64,000 nucleotides of DNA from Poronia punctata. Its lineage: Eukaryota; Ascomycota; Sordariomycetes; Xylariales; Xylariaceae. Below are positions 48,054 to 59,881 of this stretch, in pieces. A program made the position numbers and the translations under genes. A model generated the notes under the pieces. The model saw nothing but the letters and a program-made list of their open reading frames with translations, made no database searches and had not been told where the DNA came from. The stretch lies in NCBI GenBank assembly GCA_022579005.1, contig MU401496.1, forward strand, positions 148,703-212,702. Direction: 5' to 3'. Numbering within the stretch: the stretch's first letter is position 1; every line of letters starts with the position of its first letter.

Positions 48054-48077
48054 ATGGATATCAACCAAAGAAATTGA
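48054..48077 (+). promoter_or_regulatory. Short upstream open reading frame
   Basis: An ATG at 48054 opens a seven-codon frame ending in TGA at 48075-48077, 45 bases before the main ATG at 48123. If in the mRNA leader it could dampen translation of the main frame. Confidence 0.4.
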
Positions 48078-48122
48078 TTGGAAACTACCCGTCCACCATC
48101 GCTCCGTTTCCGAACCGTAGCG

Positions 48123-51100
48123 ATGGCAACGTCTGCCGTCACACTTTCTAATGGTATCCCGGCGCCCTCGCCGTCGACAATGCATTCAAACGCGAACTCC
48201 GATGGGGATGACTCTCAATCTATCAACGCTGCTACGAAGCGCAAGCGTGAGTCTATTGACGACGACGATAAACCCTTGAATGGTTCCGGATCGGATAATT
48301 CTGGCACGCCCAGCGATAGAACCTCGTCCGGTTCGGCGTCGCGGTCGAGTATCCCCAAAGATACTGTCCGCGAATATTATGACGTGCTCACAAGGTGCGA
48401 GACCCTCTACACTCCCCGTCGTGCATTGCTGGCGCCTCTTTATGGCTGCCCCCTTTTACATTGGGAGCCTCTACGCTATAGATTATATTTGCTTACATGG
48501 ACCATCACAGCTTCGGTTATTCGACGTCAATTCTGAAACGTCCACTTCCCGAGCGAGACCTTAACGCCGAGCCCGATGCCAAACGCCAAAAGTCTCTCGA
48601 CTCTAAACCGCAACCGAGCATTTCAGACAAGGTCGCTCAGGATGCTTATGACAATGTTGAGAGTATTATTGCCGACCTTGCATCATGCATCACTGACGAG
48701 CTCGCGGAGCTGCGATATACAAGGGAGGAACACGATTCTGTCGCTCGCGAACTAGGGATTGAGCGGGTTCTCGAGTTCAAGAGACGCGCCTATGAGCTGT
48801 TTAAACGCGAATTATCATACCCTGAGCCCTCCCCAAGCCTCAAGGCATTACAAGCGCTTGATCCCATAAATGACCCGCCATCGGATGCTAGAAATAATGT
48901 GCTACTCGCCGTTCTCGGCGGGGCTCCTGGAGCTCCAGGCGTGCGCCAGGTGTATTCTAGTCTTCGGCACCCTACTGATACTATCACTGGATCAGAGGCA
49001 GGCTCTCTCCCCTTAAAAGAGATCGAATTACCCAATGGAGTCAGGATGGCAAAGGTGTTACCTTATGCCTTCCCTCCACCTCTTGACAAGGAGAAGAAGT
49101 CCAAAACACTCGGAGAGTTGTTCCCACCTCCACGGAATCTCCCTTCGTTACCTCCACCGAAAGCGCCGAAAAGTACAACAAAAGGTGTGCAAGTGGGTTG
49201 GCACAGGCCTGAGTTAACTGCGAAGTCTAAGTATCGCGCGGGATCCTACTTCAGCCAGCCGCTATCCACGGGGAAATGGCTTGATTACAGCAATGCTTCG
49301 CCTACGTCCCAAAGTATGACAAAACAGCGAGAACGTGCCCTTAGCCTTGCGGGTAACAAACCGTCCTCACTAGAAGTGGAGACCACCGAGTTGGAGGCTC
49401 TGTTCCGTGGTGCATTTTCCAGCTTTGCCCCTTCGAAAGATGACTCCGCCGCTGTGGTCTCGTCCGGATTCGTTAGTCGTACTTTGTGGTGGCAGAAAAT
49501 CGGACAGCGTACGTTAGAACGCTTGATCGACTCGGAACCGGGGGACAGCGCCGTCGATGAACCGGAGCAGATGAGCGTCGATCGACCGGATGATATCGAG
49601 GTTGATGAAGAGATTATTCAACAGGTTATCGAGAATTGGGACGACAGTCTCGTTGATCCTAGCCTGGAGGAAGCATGCTGCCCCCCGAAGCCGGACGCGG
49701 CGAAGGATACGGACGACATCCTGCAGGAGGTATCCGATATGATCCAGACTCTTATCTCATACCAGAAGAATCGCAACTTGACACTGCCTACGGCTTCGAG
49801 CCAGAGTCGATACGCGACGGACCCTGCGAACAGCGATATGTTGACCAATGGAATACAGGTGCAACCTGGGGAGGAAGAGACGATGACTTACGAAACGCTC
49901 AAGGCTCAGCTTTCGTTAATCATCCAGATGCTACCCCCTTATGCCGTAGCTCGTCTGAACTCGGATAAACTGGAAGAGCTGAATATCTCAACCAAGATGG
50001 AAATTCGCACCGAAGAGTTCCAAGGTGTTATGGAGGAGGACGAGGTAGCCGCCCGCGCTAGAGCCGCTCAAGCTGCAACTACACGGCCGGCTGCGGCTCG
50101 GTCGTCTAGTTCGTCGAGCAACGTGCAGTACGGCCAACAGTATCACCAGAATGCGCCCCGCTCTGCTGTACCACCGCCCCAATTTTATCCCACCCAGACC
50201 CCGGTGCGGCCTCCCCAACCGGCGATACAAAGGGCACCGCAAACTATGCCAGCGGCATACCCGCAACGCCCCGCGTCCAATGCTGGATACCGCCCACCGG
50301 CCGCGTATCAAAATACGGGATACTCGCAGCAATATGCGAAATCCGGGACTGGATATTCTCAGCCTTATACGTCTACGCCGACGCAGAACCGCCATTATTC
50401 CACACCCAATTCCAAGTATGTCCCGGGGTATAACAATCTGGGACATCTGGGCGCCCCTTCTCCGCAGACGCGTTTTCAAGCATACACTCCGACGCCAAAT
50501 CCCCAAACGCCTCATTACAATCCCCAAACTTACCAAGCTCATCAACCCCACCAGCCGCATCAACCGCATCAACCGCATCAACCACACCAGCAACCCCCGG
50601 CGACGCAGCCCCATCCTACATCCTACGTGCATTATCAGAATGGGGCTGCTGCTATGCCTCCCCGAACAGCCACAGCGTCGCCGCACATTCACCATCAACA
50701 ACCACATTCCCCACATGTGCCGCATGGCTATCCCGCCGGCACTCCCTCCCGACAGCCTTCGTTTAATGGCCAGCAGCACATGAACACCACCAACAACAAC
50801 AACAACAACAACAACAACACGCCACGCCCTTACTATCCACCCAGTGCGACACATGTGCCACCCCCAATGCCGAACCAACAGGTTCAAAACCAACACCATA
50901 ATCCCACGCACCAAAACCAGGCTTCGGGTACGTCGTTCCAGACGTCTTTAAGTTCACACCAAGTTCAACAAGCCAGTATGTAGCACCCCCTTTTTCCCTT
51001 GACGGGCATTGTCTTCTAGCCACTTTTGGCATTGGTGTGCACAACCCGCCACTTCCCCGCCATGCCTTGGGTCGTGCTGAGATCTCAAGGGAGATCTCAA

Positions 51101-51483
51101 GCAGACATCCACTGACACTTGCCTTGCTAGTGGATCAGGCCAAGGCTCGCTTTAATGCGCAAAAAACTGCCCAAAAGTCGAATGAAAGCATGGGAAGTCC
51201 GATGCCGGGCCACGCACAAAACGTGACTAACGCCTCGGGTTTACCAGGCCCGCCAGTCGGTCTAGGCGGTATCGGTCTTGGGGCAAACCCAGCACAGATG
51301 GCAGCTTCCAGGGTCGGGAAACCTGGCGGCGGCGGCGTCTACTCACAACCGAGCCCAAGTCCCCAACCAAGGATTAACTCCCCTTCAACGTCCTACATAC
51401 CTCCTCCAATCAATGGCAATGTAGCTCATTCAGGAGCACCTGCACATGGGGGCCAACAACCACCCACTACCACAGGATCATAA
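48123..51483 (+). CDS. Large H/Q/N/P-rich nuclear-type protein, unknown function
   Basis: Three exons: 48123-48394, 48511-50975 and 51131-51483, giving 1029 residues; phases 2 and 1 match at the joins. The N-terminus is Ser-rich with an NLS-like KRKRES. Residues about 100-420 look ordered and conserved: LKRPLPERDLNAEPDAKRQK, LASCITDELAELRYTREEHD, ELPNGVRMAKVLPYAFPPPL, GWHRPELTAKSKYRAGSYFS and the acidic stretch before QVIENWDDSLVDPSLEE. A helical region follows (LKAQLSLIIQMLPPYAVARL). From about 550 on the chain is low-complexity: PQ-rich, five HQP repeats (near 50545-50590) and an Asn run coded by a pure AAC repeat (50795-50817). The last exon is Gly/Pro-rich. I recognise no named family; the composition suggests a chromatin or transcription cofactor of Pezizomycotina. 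Confidence 0.75.
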
Positions 51484-53210
51484 GGGATTTGCGTGGCGCG
51501 TAAGCATTTTGATAACTAGGCGGTATGGGAGTTGGCCACATTCGACTTTGGTCTTCATATATAATATGACAGGATAAGCATCGGGGATAAGGGGAACCAG
51601 GTCTAGGAGGCGGTTAGAAAAGGTATACAGCTATCGTCCAGCCGAACGCTCACGATCGGGACAGTGGCGTAGAACCGGGTGCCACCGTGTCGGGAAGGCC
51701 AATATTCTACGCTTTTCTACATCGACGTTGATCAAGGCAGGGGTTATTGTGTACGAGAGAATGTATTGTTATGGTGTGTAGCATTTTTTCTACGTCGCCA
51801 GAAACAGACGGTGCACGCTTTCGGGGAATGTTTATTTGATACTGGCGGGGTGGCCCCTAACTTACTAGACGGGAGGCTTTTGTTTTTCTCTACAGTGGAA
51901 ATACATCTTTTTTTCTCCCAAGAGAAGATACCATACCCGCGCCGTCCGTGTCAGCTTTTAGAGCATCATTTTTTGTTCATCCACCCTTGTTTTGCGTCTC
52001 ATCTTGTGTTGAGAGTTTCAGTCAAGAAGTTCCATAGAGAGAGAGGGGTGGTGATACAATGGCAAAAACACAGCAAGATGAAAGAAAAATCAGAGTTTTT
52101 TTTACCCTCGCATTTTATACCTACCCTATCCGTCTTTTGTATCGTTTTACTCGTATTCAGGCAAGAGAGAAAGAAATGGAAGGATATGATGATTTGGGGG
52201 GTTGGGGGAGAGGTGTGGTGGAAAGGAAAGGAAAGGATATTTTATTGTTTATTTTAATTTTACTGGTCGTGTAGACTTACGTGTACTTACCTCTTTTTAC
52301 TCTAGCATTGGTATTGACAAACTCATGGCCTGGATAGGTACTTTATTAGTAGCCTAGTAGTCAGTCCTAGGACCTGAATAGTAAAATGCTTTCTCTGTCT
52401 GCCCATGTTTGTTTGTTTGTTAGTAGAGACTTTGGGATTGTTTTTGTTGTTAAAGGTAGGTATATAAAAAAGAGAGGATGATTTTTTTTTTTCATTTTAT
52501 GGATTGGTTTACCTCGTCATTGATAAAGAGAATGCCACCCACCTATCTCACAAGCGAGTAGAAAGTAAAAAATGAACAAGGTGATAATGCACTGTCTGAT
52601 GTAGAAGAGAGCGGGAAAGGCGGAAGAAAGGGAACAAGTAGGATCGGATTGCTACAGTGTTATATAACAAATAAGATTATTTGCGGTGTACCAAGTTGCC
52701 ATTACTTACTCGTAGTTAGACTTTGACCTGGTGAATTCAATCACTGTTGCACATGAATACCAAAATATTATTTCAAACAATAGTCATTATGACTGACTGG
52801 TATGTCGAATCACATCTCTCATTGATCTTACTTTGGTATATGCACAAACAACCCAACAGAAAATTAAACCGTCCCCCTCTTTCTAGAGTGTGTTGAAGCA
52901 GCAGAGTTGTTGAATAACCCCAAGACCAGAAGATGCTGCTAATCTTCTGGCCGACTAGTCTAAGTCGAAAAAGCAGCTTGCAACGCCTGATGAATGCATG
53001 CAAGGATATATTCTCTCGTCCCTATCCGTGAACCGAAATCCCGTTGTTAAAACAAATATCGCCCGCTTTCCAGAGAACAGTTGAGTTGCCCTTTGTGTGT
53101 GTTTTTAAAACCCTTTCCCCGCCTACTCGTCTATGTTGAAAACGATGCAGCCCCGCGCGCCTTACTATGAACCGAAACCGAAGAAACGAATAAGAAAAGC
53201 CCGGTAAGAG
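51484..53210. other. Intergenic between convergent genes
   Basis: 1.7 kb of 3' flanks. A 192-codon open frame at 51679-52257 is rejected as chance (see rejected list). No other feature is recognised. Confidence 0.55.
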
Positions 53211-54884
53211 TTAGATACCGGCGTCGACTCTCCAGCCCTCAACAGGGAGGGGGAAGGTCAAGCACCAAGAAGCGATCTCCTTCTTGAGGTCATTGATCTT
53301 GGCCACCTCGCCGCTGGCGACAGTAGCTCTGAAATCCTTGAGCTTGTTGGCCTCCTTGGGGAGACTGGCCTGGACCTCCTTGCAGAGCTTGACAGCGGTG
53401 TCGATGTATTCGGCAACACGCTCAAAGTCCTTCTCGCCGAAACCGCGCGATGTCATGGCGGGTGTGCCAATGCGTAGACCGCAGGGTGTGAGGGCCGACT
53501 TGTCGCCAGGGATACTGTTCTTGTTGCAGGCAATGTTGAAGTTCTCGAGCATGGCCTCAACACGGGCGCCGTCCAATGCCTGGGGCCGCAGATCGAGCAG
53601 GACCATGTGAGAATCGGTACCGCCCGAGACCAGCGTGTAGCCAAGTTCCTTGAACTTCTTCTCTAGGGCCTTGGCGTTGGCTACGACCTTCTGTTGGTAA
53701 GCCTTGAACTCAGGAGTGGCAGCCTGTTTCAGGGCAACGGTAAGAGCGGTGATGGTGTGGTTGTGGGGACCACCCTGGTGACCAGGGAAGACGGAGAAGT
53801 TGATCTTCTCTTCCAGATCATATTTGATCTCCTTTCCGGTCTTGTCGGTGCTACGTACACCCTTGCGGAAGAAGATCATGGCACCGCGGGGACCACGGAG
53901 CGACTTGTGGGTAGTAGTGGTGACGACATCGGCGTAGGGGAAGGGGGACTGGATGCATTCGGCAGCGATGAGGCCGGAGATATGGGCCATGTCAACGACA
54001 AGGTAAGCGCCGACGGCATCGGAAATCTTGCGCATGCGAGCATAGTCGATCTCGCGGCAGTAGGCCGACGTACCGGCGACCAAGATCTTAGGACGGAACA
54101 GCTTAGCGTTCTCCTCGAGCCTGTCGTAGTCGATTATGCCGGTCTCAATGTTGACCTGATAGGGCATGGTCTGGAAGTAAGTGGAAACGGCGGAAATCCT
54201 ATATTATACGCGTTAGCAATCTTCAAGACAACAAAAAGGTGTGGTTATTACTGGGGCTCGTACTTCTTAGCGGGAGTCTGGTATCCGTGACTCAAGTGAC
54301 CACCGTGGGGAAGATCCAAGCCCATCAAGCGACCTCCAGGGGGCATGATAGCTTGGTAAACCTGCAGGTTGGCGGGGCTGCCGCTCAGGCACTGAACGTT
54401 GACACCCCACTTCTCGGGGTCGCAGTGGAAAGCCTCGAGAGCGCGCTTCTGGCACAGAAGCTCGATCTCATCGATGTGCTGGTTACCACCATAGTACCGG
54501 GCACCGGGTTGACCCTCTGAATACTTGTTGGACATGGGAGACCCTAGAGCGTCGAAGACAGCGCGGGATGTGACATTTTCGGAGGCGATGAGGATAATTG
54601 ACTCTCTCTGGCGCTGGATTTCTTTTTTCTGTAGTAACAGTTAGCTTCTATGTACGGATGTACGCAGAAGCGGCTGTCGTCGTTTGAGCCGGTGGCCGAC
54701 TAGGAGAGCTACATACCATAATCTCAGCAACCTCAGGGTCCGAGTCCACGAGGGACTTCTCCAGCATCTAACCATGTGTCAGCACAAGCAAAAGGACGTG
54801 GGGTACGATGACAGCTCTGAAAAGTCTCGTCAGAAGGGAACTGCTTACATCTTTATGCTCTTGAGAAAGAGCGTAGGCAGACAT
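53211..54884 (-). CDS. SHM2: Serine hydroxymethyltransferase, cytosolic form
   Basis: Four minus-strand exons: 54884-54849, 54767-54717, 54628-54252 and 54198-53211, giving 483 residues. The first two exons encode only 12 and 17 residues ([12 protein letters not shown] and [17 protein letters not shown]). The enzyme is a PLP-dependent transferase converting serine and tetrahydrofolate to glycine and 5,10-methylene-tetrahydrofolate. Motifs: [48 protein letters not shown] and [20 protein letters not shown] with the PLP-binding Lys after TTTTH, and [14 protein letters not shown] [14 protein letters not shown]. There is no mitochondrial presequence, so it is the cytosolic isozyme, whose glycine and one-carbon units feed purines, thymidylate and methionine. 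A pyrimidine-rich leader lies upstream. Strongly codon-biased exons suggest high expression. Confidence 0.95.
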
Positions 54885-56329
54885 GATGAATTGACGGTCT
54901 CTTGAATGAATGAAGTATCGAATTGATGAGTATGGAGGACAAGCACTCGGCTTAACTTGAACGCTGGGAAAGTGTGTAAATCGTTCTTATTGATGTTGGT
55001 ATGGAGGAGAATGAAAGGGGAAGAGGATAAAGTCAGATCCCAAGCTAATAAAAGCTGGAGAGGAGGGAGGCGAAGAAAAGAAATGGTGGGGTCTCTCGCT
55101 GTTTTTGCGCCGATGGCGGATGGCGGGGTGGTTGATGAAACTGAAGGAGCACAAGAGAGGTCCCTGTCAGGATCGCGGTGTGGGCCACGCTAGCCCTATA
55201 TGGACTAACCAGCCGTCCATTAGTAAGTGGTCACTGCGTGCCAATGAGTCCAGGGGTTTAGTAAGCTTGTTTGTTCGTACCTAATTGGCCAATGCGATCC
55301 GTTTCCTGGTGGTTCCTGCCGTCTTTCTCGCCCCAGATCTCCTTATACGCGACTCATTCAAGCATTTTAGGCGGGAGATCTATTGAATTTGACGTCTCAG
55401 AAACCAACCGAGCTGTCGCTGTGATGATTCGGCGTTGACTCGCAAGAATGAGCATTACGGCATGGAGCGGTCAGCTGGTGGCGTTTCTGTCAGATAGATA
55501 CCTTGGCTCTCAAACCTCTACATGCGGGCATTGGGGGTATTTACCTAAACGGACAGCTTACTGTTATGCGGGTTGAAGCATCATCATGTCTTTGGAGAAA
55601 GGTATGGGGCACGGAACCTATCTGGTGTCGAACATCAACGCCAGTGAATAATAGGCTAGGCTAGAACTGAGGCCGGTTCGGATGAGACTGGCACAGGGGA
55701 AAGGGCCTTGGGTTCGATATGACCGCCATATGTTCAGACTCGGTAATATTTGCTCACTTGAGATGACCGTCCATTTAGTTACCCGATACAACCAAAATAA
55801 CGTCTTCACCGTCTCGGTATCCTTGAGGATTGGCGTTACGTCTTCAATGAAGAGCCTTAACTGGCGAAATAGGTAATCCCGAATTTGAAGGAACACAGTC
55901 GAATTCTCAATTAGGCTCGTACTGCCTTGCACTTTTACCCATGGGGTATTTAGTATCATCCCAACTGCAAAGAGCCTTGTCTTATAAGGAACCAAAGGAT
56001 CACCTGGAGCGGAATATGGGCATTGCATCAACATATGAAGGGGCCAATAAGGCAGATTTTAGGGATCTAGTCGGTGGCCAAAGTGGGTTAAAAAGAGCAA
56101 GCTGCATTCAGCTCCTTCAGGGTCCAAGCACGATTTGCAGGCAGCAGGACCCAGGCTGATGCACGCGGGGTAGAACGGTAGGCCCCCATGGCCCATCAAG
56201 ATAGAGGTGCAATCCTGATCGTGACTGTCAACCTCGAGAAATAGGTATTCTACCTCCAATATACACCTCTAGTGGCGTGGATCCATTTTACCCACATCAG
56301 ACTCCCAAAGCGCAGCATACTCAGTAAGA
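54885..56329. other. Intergenic between divergent genes
   Basis: 1.4 kb between the SHMT start and the HET gene start; promoters of both should lie here. No coding feature is convincing. The minus-strand frame 55618-56034 (138 codons) has no family pattern. Confidence 0.55.
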
Positions 56330-58312
56330 ATGGATAACAACTATGACACAGACGGTTGGGAGGTGTATGATCCATCCATGTGGGATAGTTCCGAGAAGGC
56401 GAATAGAGAAAAGAAGGGGCTGGACCCGGCGTGGATTGATCTAGAAGATGTACGCCAATGGATTTATGCTTGCGACTATGAGCATGGTGACACATGCAAC
56501 AACACAGCGCACCACTCTCGACGGGGCTCTCTCCTGAGTTATAGAACCAAGCACGGGAGACCATTGTGGCTGGTCGACGTGGTGAGCGAGTGCATCGTGC
56601 CAGCAGACAACGTGAGGTACATTGCGCTGAGCTACGTATGGGGGGACAACGTGGAGAGGACAGAAGCGACACAGGAGAATGTTGGAATCCTTTTGGAGCC
56701 TGGTTCCTTGAATGAGAATAACAGCAATGTCATCATACCTAGGACTATCCGACATGCTATGCAACTTGTCAACGTTCTCGGTGAGAGATATCTGTGGGTT
56801 GACCTCTTGTGCATAGTCCAAGACGATACAGAAAGCAAGCATTCCCAACTATCCATGATGGATCATATCTTCGAAGGCGCTTACTTCACCATCGTCGCTG
56901 CTAATGGATGGGACGCCAATCACGGCCTCAGGGGTATCAAGGGTGTCACAGAACCCCGTCATTTGAGTTCCGAGCCCGAAGAGGAAGAGGAATATATGAA
57001 TCATATCGACCGCGAGACAACCCCATGGGTAAGCCTTTCCCGGCAATGCCTCCATGTTGAGAGTGGCCTTCGTCTGATGCCCAGATAGTATATCCGCGGG
57101 TGGACTTTCCAAGAGATGTTTTTCGCTCGTCGACGACTTTACTTTCTATACCAATACGTCGTCTGGCAATGCGGGTCCGGAGTTTGGCATGAGGCGACTG
57201 GTACCACCGGCAATCTACCAGCGGCGACTGATGGAGGGATCACAGGCAACAAGTCTGTCGTCAAGGAGAGGTTCCGTGCCCTATCAAGCCAGAGGCTCCG
57301 TGAAGTATCACGTGGGTCAGACGTGAACAAGGTGCCTCCCTTGAGGACGTATCTAGAGTACATCCGCAAATATGTAAGTCTAGTACATAAAGGCAATGCC
57401 GGGTTATTTTATACTGGTACTGACTTGAAGCAGAATATTAGGATGTTTACCTATCCCGAAGATGGCCAGAATGCCTTCCTCGGTGTCATAAACCGAATGA
57501 CGGACTACTTTGCCTATGGCTTTCTCTGGGGCCTGCCGATCGAAGTCTTCGACATCGCCCTCCTGTGGCAACCCTTCGAGGACATGACGAGGAGGAAGTC
57601 GAAGCGAGGGGATGCACCACAGCTTCCCAGTTGGTCCTGGGTCGGATGGCAAGGACTGCTCCACCGGGACTGCTGGCAGGAAGTGTATCAGAGCAGGACA
57701 GATCCTAAAGAGCCGTCCAGTAACCCCGAAGATCCTAAACCTAACCATGCCACCTTGATCACCCCGGTATGCAAGTTCCAATGCGTCGTCGACGGAGCGA
57801 CTATCAAGATTAGAACGGATTACCATGCGGACGAGAACGAGCCGGTAACATCCTTGACCGGGCAGCCGAACCCCATACTTTCCGTCCACGCTCCGGTGAT
57901 GACTTTGAAAGTATCCAAACAAGGCTGGGATATGGGCGCAGGCTTTTTCTTGAAAGACGTCCAGGGTTACTACCACTGGATATGTACTCCGGGCGTGATA
58001 GGAGAGAGGGCGTACTGTGGGCTTATTTTCATGCAGTCCGCCCTCCACACGTCTCTTCCCGACGAGAGCGAATGCGAGTTTCTCGTCCTGTCGCGGGCGA
58101 CTGCTTCACTGGAAAAGGAGCCGACCTGGCATAGGATACTGTACAACTATCCCCTGACAGAGGACCTGAGGGCGAAGGGACGGTTTGACTATTACAATGT
58201 CCTCTGGATCAAGCGGGAGAATGACGTAGCATATCGTCACGCACTAGGTAAAATAGCAGTTGCGGCCTGGGACTCGTTTTCACCAGCATGGGAATTCGTC
58301 CAATTAGGATGA
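56330..58312 (+). CDS. HET-domain (heterokaryon incompatibility) protein
   Basis: Two exons, 56330-57028 and 57089-58312, giving 640 residues. The 60-bp intron uses the acceptor GATAG; only this site gives the conserved YIRGWTFQE. The N-terminus has WIYACDYEHGDTC, the Trp/Cys/His module that often precedes HET. The HET domain begins at about residue 96: VRYIALSYVWGD, IPRTIRHAMQLVNVLGERYLWVDLLCI and AYFTIVAANG, then RGWTFQEMFFARRRLYF and VWWEC-like VVWQCGSGVWHE. The C-terminal part (about 300-640) has a weakly conserved region of the kind found in many HET proteins. HET proteins mediate programmed cell death when incompatible fungal individuals fuse, or serve as NLR-like downstream effectors. 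No NACHT or repeat region is attached. Such genes are polymorphic, often in accessory regions, as here beside gene remnants. Confidence 0.9.
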
Positions 58313-58610
58313 TCCGTAAGGAGACAAGGGAATGAGGCCCAAGACAACTTTTTGTCTGGGAACTTAAGTGTCATAATAGACATGGTAGGGTTAAGGCATA
58401 ATCATACGCTGGGATGCATTTTCTACGAGCTTCTATTTTCCTAGGCATGGGACTCGGGTGTAAAATGAAGAAAGGTCTGGTAAAGAGTTTAGCGAGGTGT
58501 ACAAATAATCCAAATTTTTACTTTAGCGATATTCATACATACATACATACATATATACATACCTACATACCTAGCCTTTGAATCTGATTAAGATCACGAC
58601 ATGACCACGC
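58313..58610. other. Intergenic with (CATA)n repeat
   Basis: 3' flank of the HET gene. A CATA tetranucleotide run (about 58534-58573) is the only visible feature. Confidence 0.6.
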
Positions 58611-59202
58611 CGTGGACGAAGGGAACATTACCACCGATGAGTCATGGTCCGGCGGACTGTTCGACGCTATCAATATCCCCCTGCCCGAGGACCCTTACAA
58701 GGCGCAACCAACATCACCATCATATTACACGTCTTCATGCGTAGGATACCTAAATTACTTTAATTAGAAACAAAGAGGATGTTTGTTTCTCTTGCGAGAG
58801 GCGGTGTCAAGATGCTACATCCCATGATAACTGGCGTGCGTTCGCCACTGGTGCTACTCATCACGCACCGTCAATATTCTGACTGTCGCGGATACCTAGC
58901 ATATATACCGCTACTTCCGGATATTCTAACGCCGTTCGTTTTCCCTGTCACAATTATCATTCCTTACTCTTAATTGTCGTCTCAGCAACATGGGTCGCAA
59001 CGGTAGACAAGTCGCTCGACTCCTACCCGTACGTTCTCGTTCTCGGGGACGGGGATCCCAGAAAGCGTATCGGGAGGGGCAACCAAACGAAACTCGCCAT
59101 GGCTTGGCTAAAGACCTGCATGAGACGGGCCGAGTGCACGATCCCTTGCAACAAGAGCAATGTATGAAACGGTGCTATAATTGTCCCTTGGAGGAAATAT
59201 GA
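58611..59202 (+). pseudogene. Possible gene remnant, HET-like N-terminal pattern
   Basis: Two separate stretches read as protein but do not form a complete gene. Around 58614-58735 one frame reads DESWSGGLFDAINIPLPEDP, and around 58990-59180 another reads LDSYPYVLVLGDGDPRKRIG followed by TKLAMAWLKTCMRRAECTI. The WLKTC...C spacing resembles the WxxxC...C element in front of HET domains, also present in the intact neighbour. Stops lie between and after these pieces. Splicing might join them, but I found no downstream HET domain, so decay of a duplicated gene is the simplest reading. Low certainty. Confidence 0.3.
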
Positions 59203-59881
59203 GTTGCACGCCCCCGGTAGGGTGTGTCTGGAAAGACTACAGATAAGACCGCCGTGCGCCTATATTATTTCTATAACTTAAAGGACAAGAAACATATACA
59301 TGTTGATTTAAAAGTCTAAATTTCCATATAACTGTTTTGTTTTGCCCTGCTTAAGCCCTATTATAGTTAAAAACAAATAGTATAAGCATAAAAACCTGTT
59401 GCCTATGACCGGGTAACAGGGGCGTTATGTACCTGCTTAGTACGCTTTAGTTGATAGATTTAGATTGATTTATTCAAGAGTAGAGTTCTCTCTCTGTTTA
59501 TTATACATGTGGGCCATCCTATAGCCCTTTGGTTCTTTCCTTCAGCTAAGCATATGGCTTACAGTTGCTTGTATACTTAATGAACGTAGCAACGAATGTT
59601 GCGATTATTAGTAAAATGTCCTCTGTTTGGTCTGATTAGCTATAAGCACACCGGCATGGACGACAGAAGCTGGGTTTGCCGGTGCCGCAACACGAAGGTC
59701 ATATTCGACTTCTGTGTCCCAAAGGTACTGATCCCAGCCACCATGGGAAGACCCGGTCGTAGCGGTTGAGTGAGAGTGATTGGCCAACAGGAAAGAGTCC
59801 AGGAAGTTATTCTATAACTTCTGACTTTCAAGCATGCTGATATCAACACCACAATGTCCGATATTGGATCTTAAGTATGGG
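59203..59881. other. AT-leaning intergenic, no gene seen
   Basis: The part from 59260 to 59620 is AT-rich with many short A/T runs, milder than the block at the window start. No feature is recognised. Confidence 0.5.

Noticed and set aside
49988..50914. 308-codon frame antisense to the large H/Q/N/P-rich gene
   Set aside because: It is an Arg/Val-rich shadow of the low-complexity coding strand, without any domain.
51679..52257. 192-codon open frame on the plus strand
   Set aside because: It lacks protein-like composition, is rich in Phe/Lys runs from T/A tracts, and lies in the 3' flank between two convergent genes.
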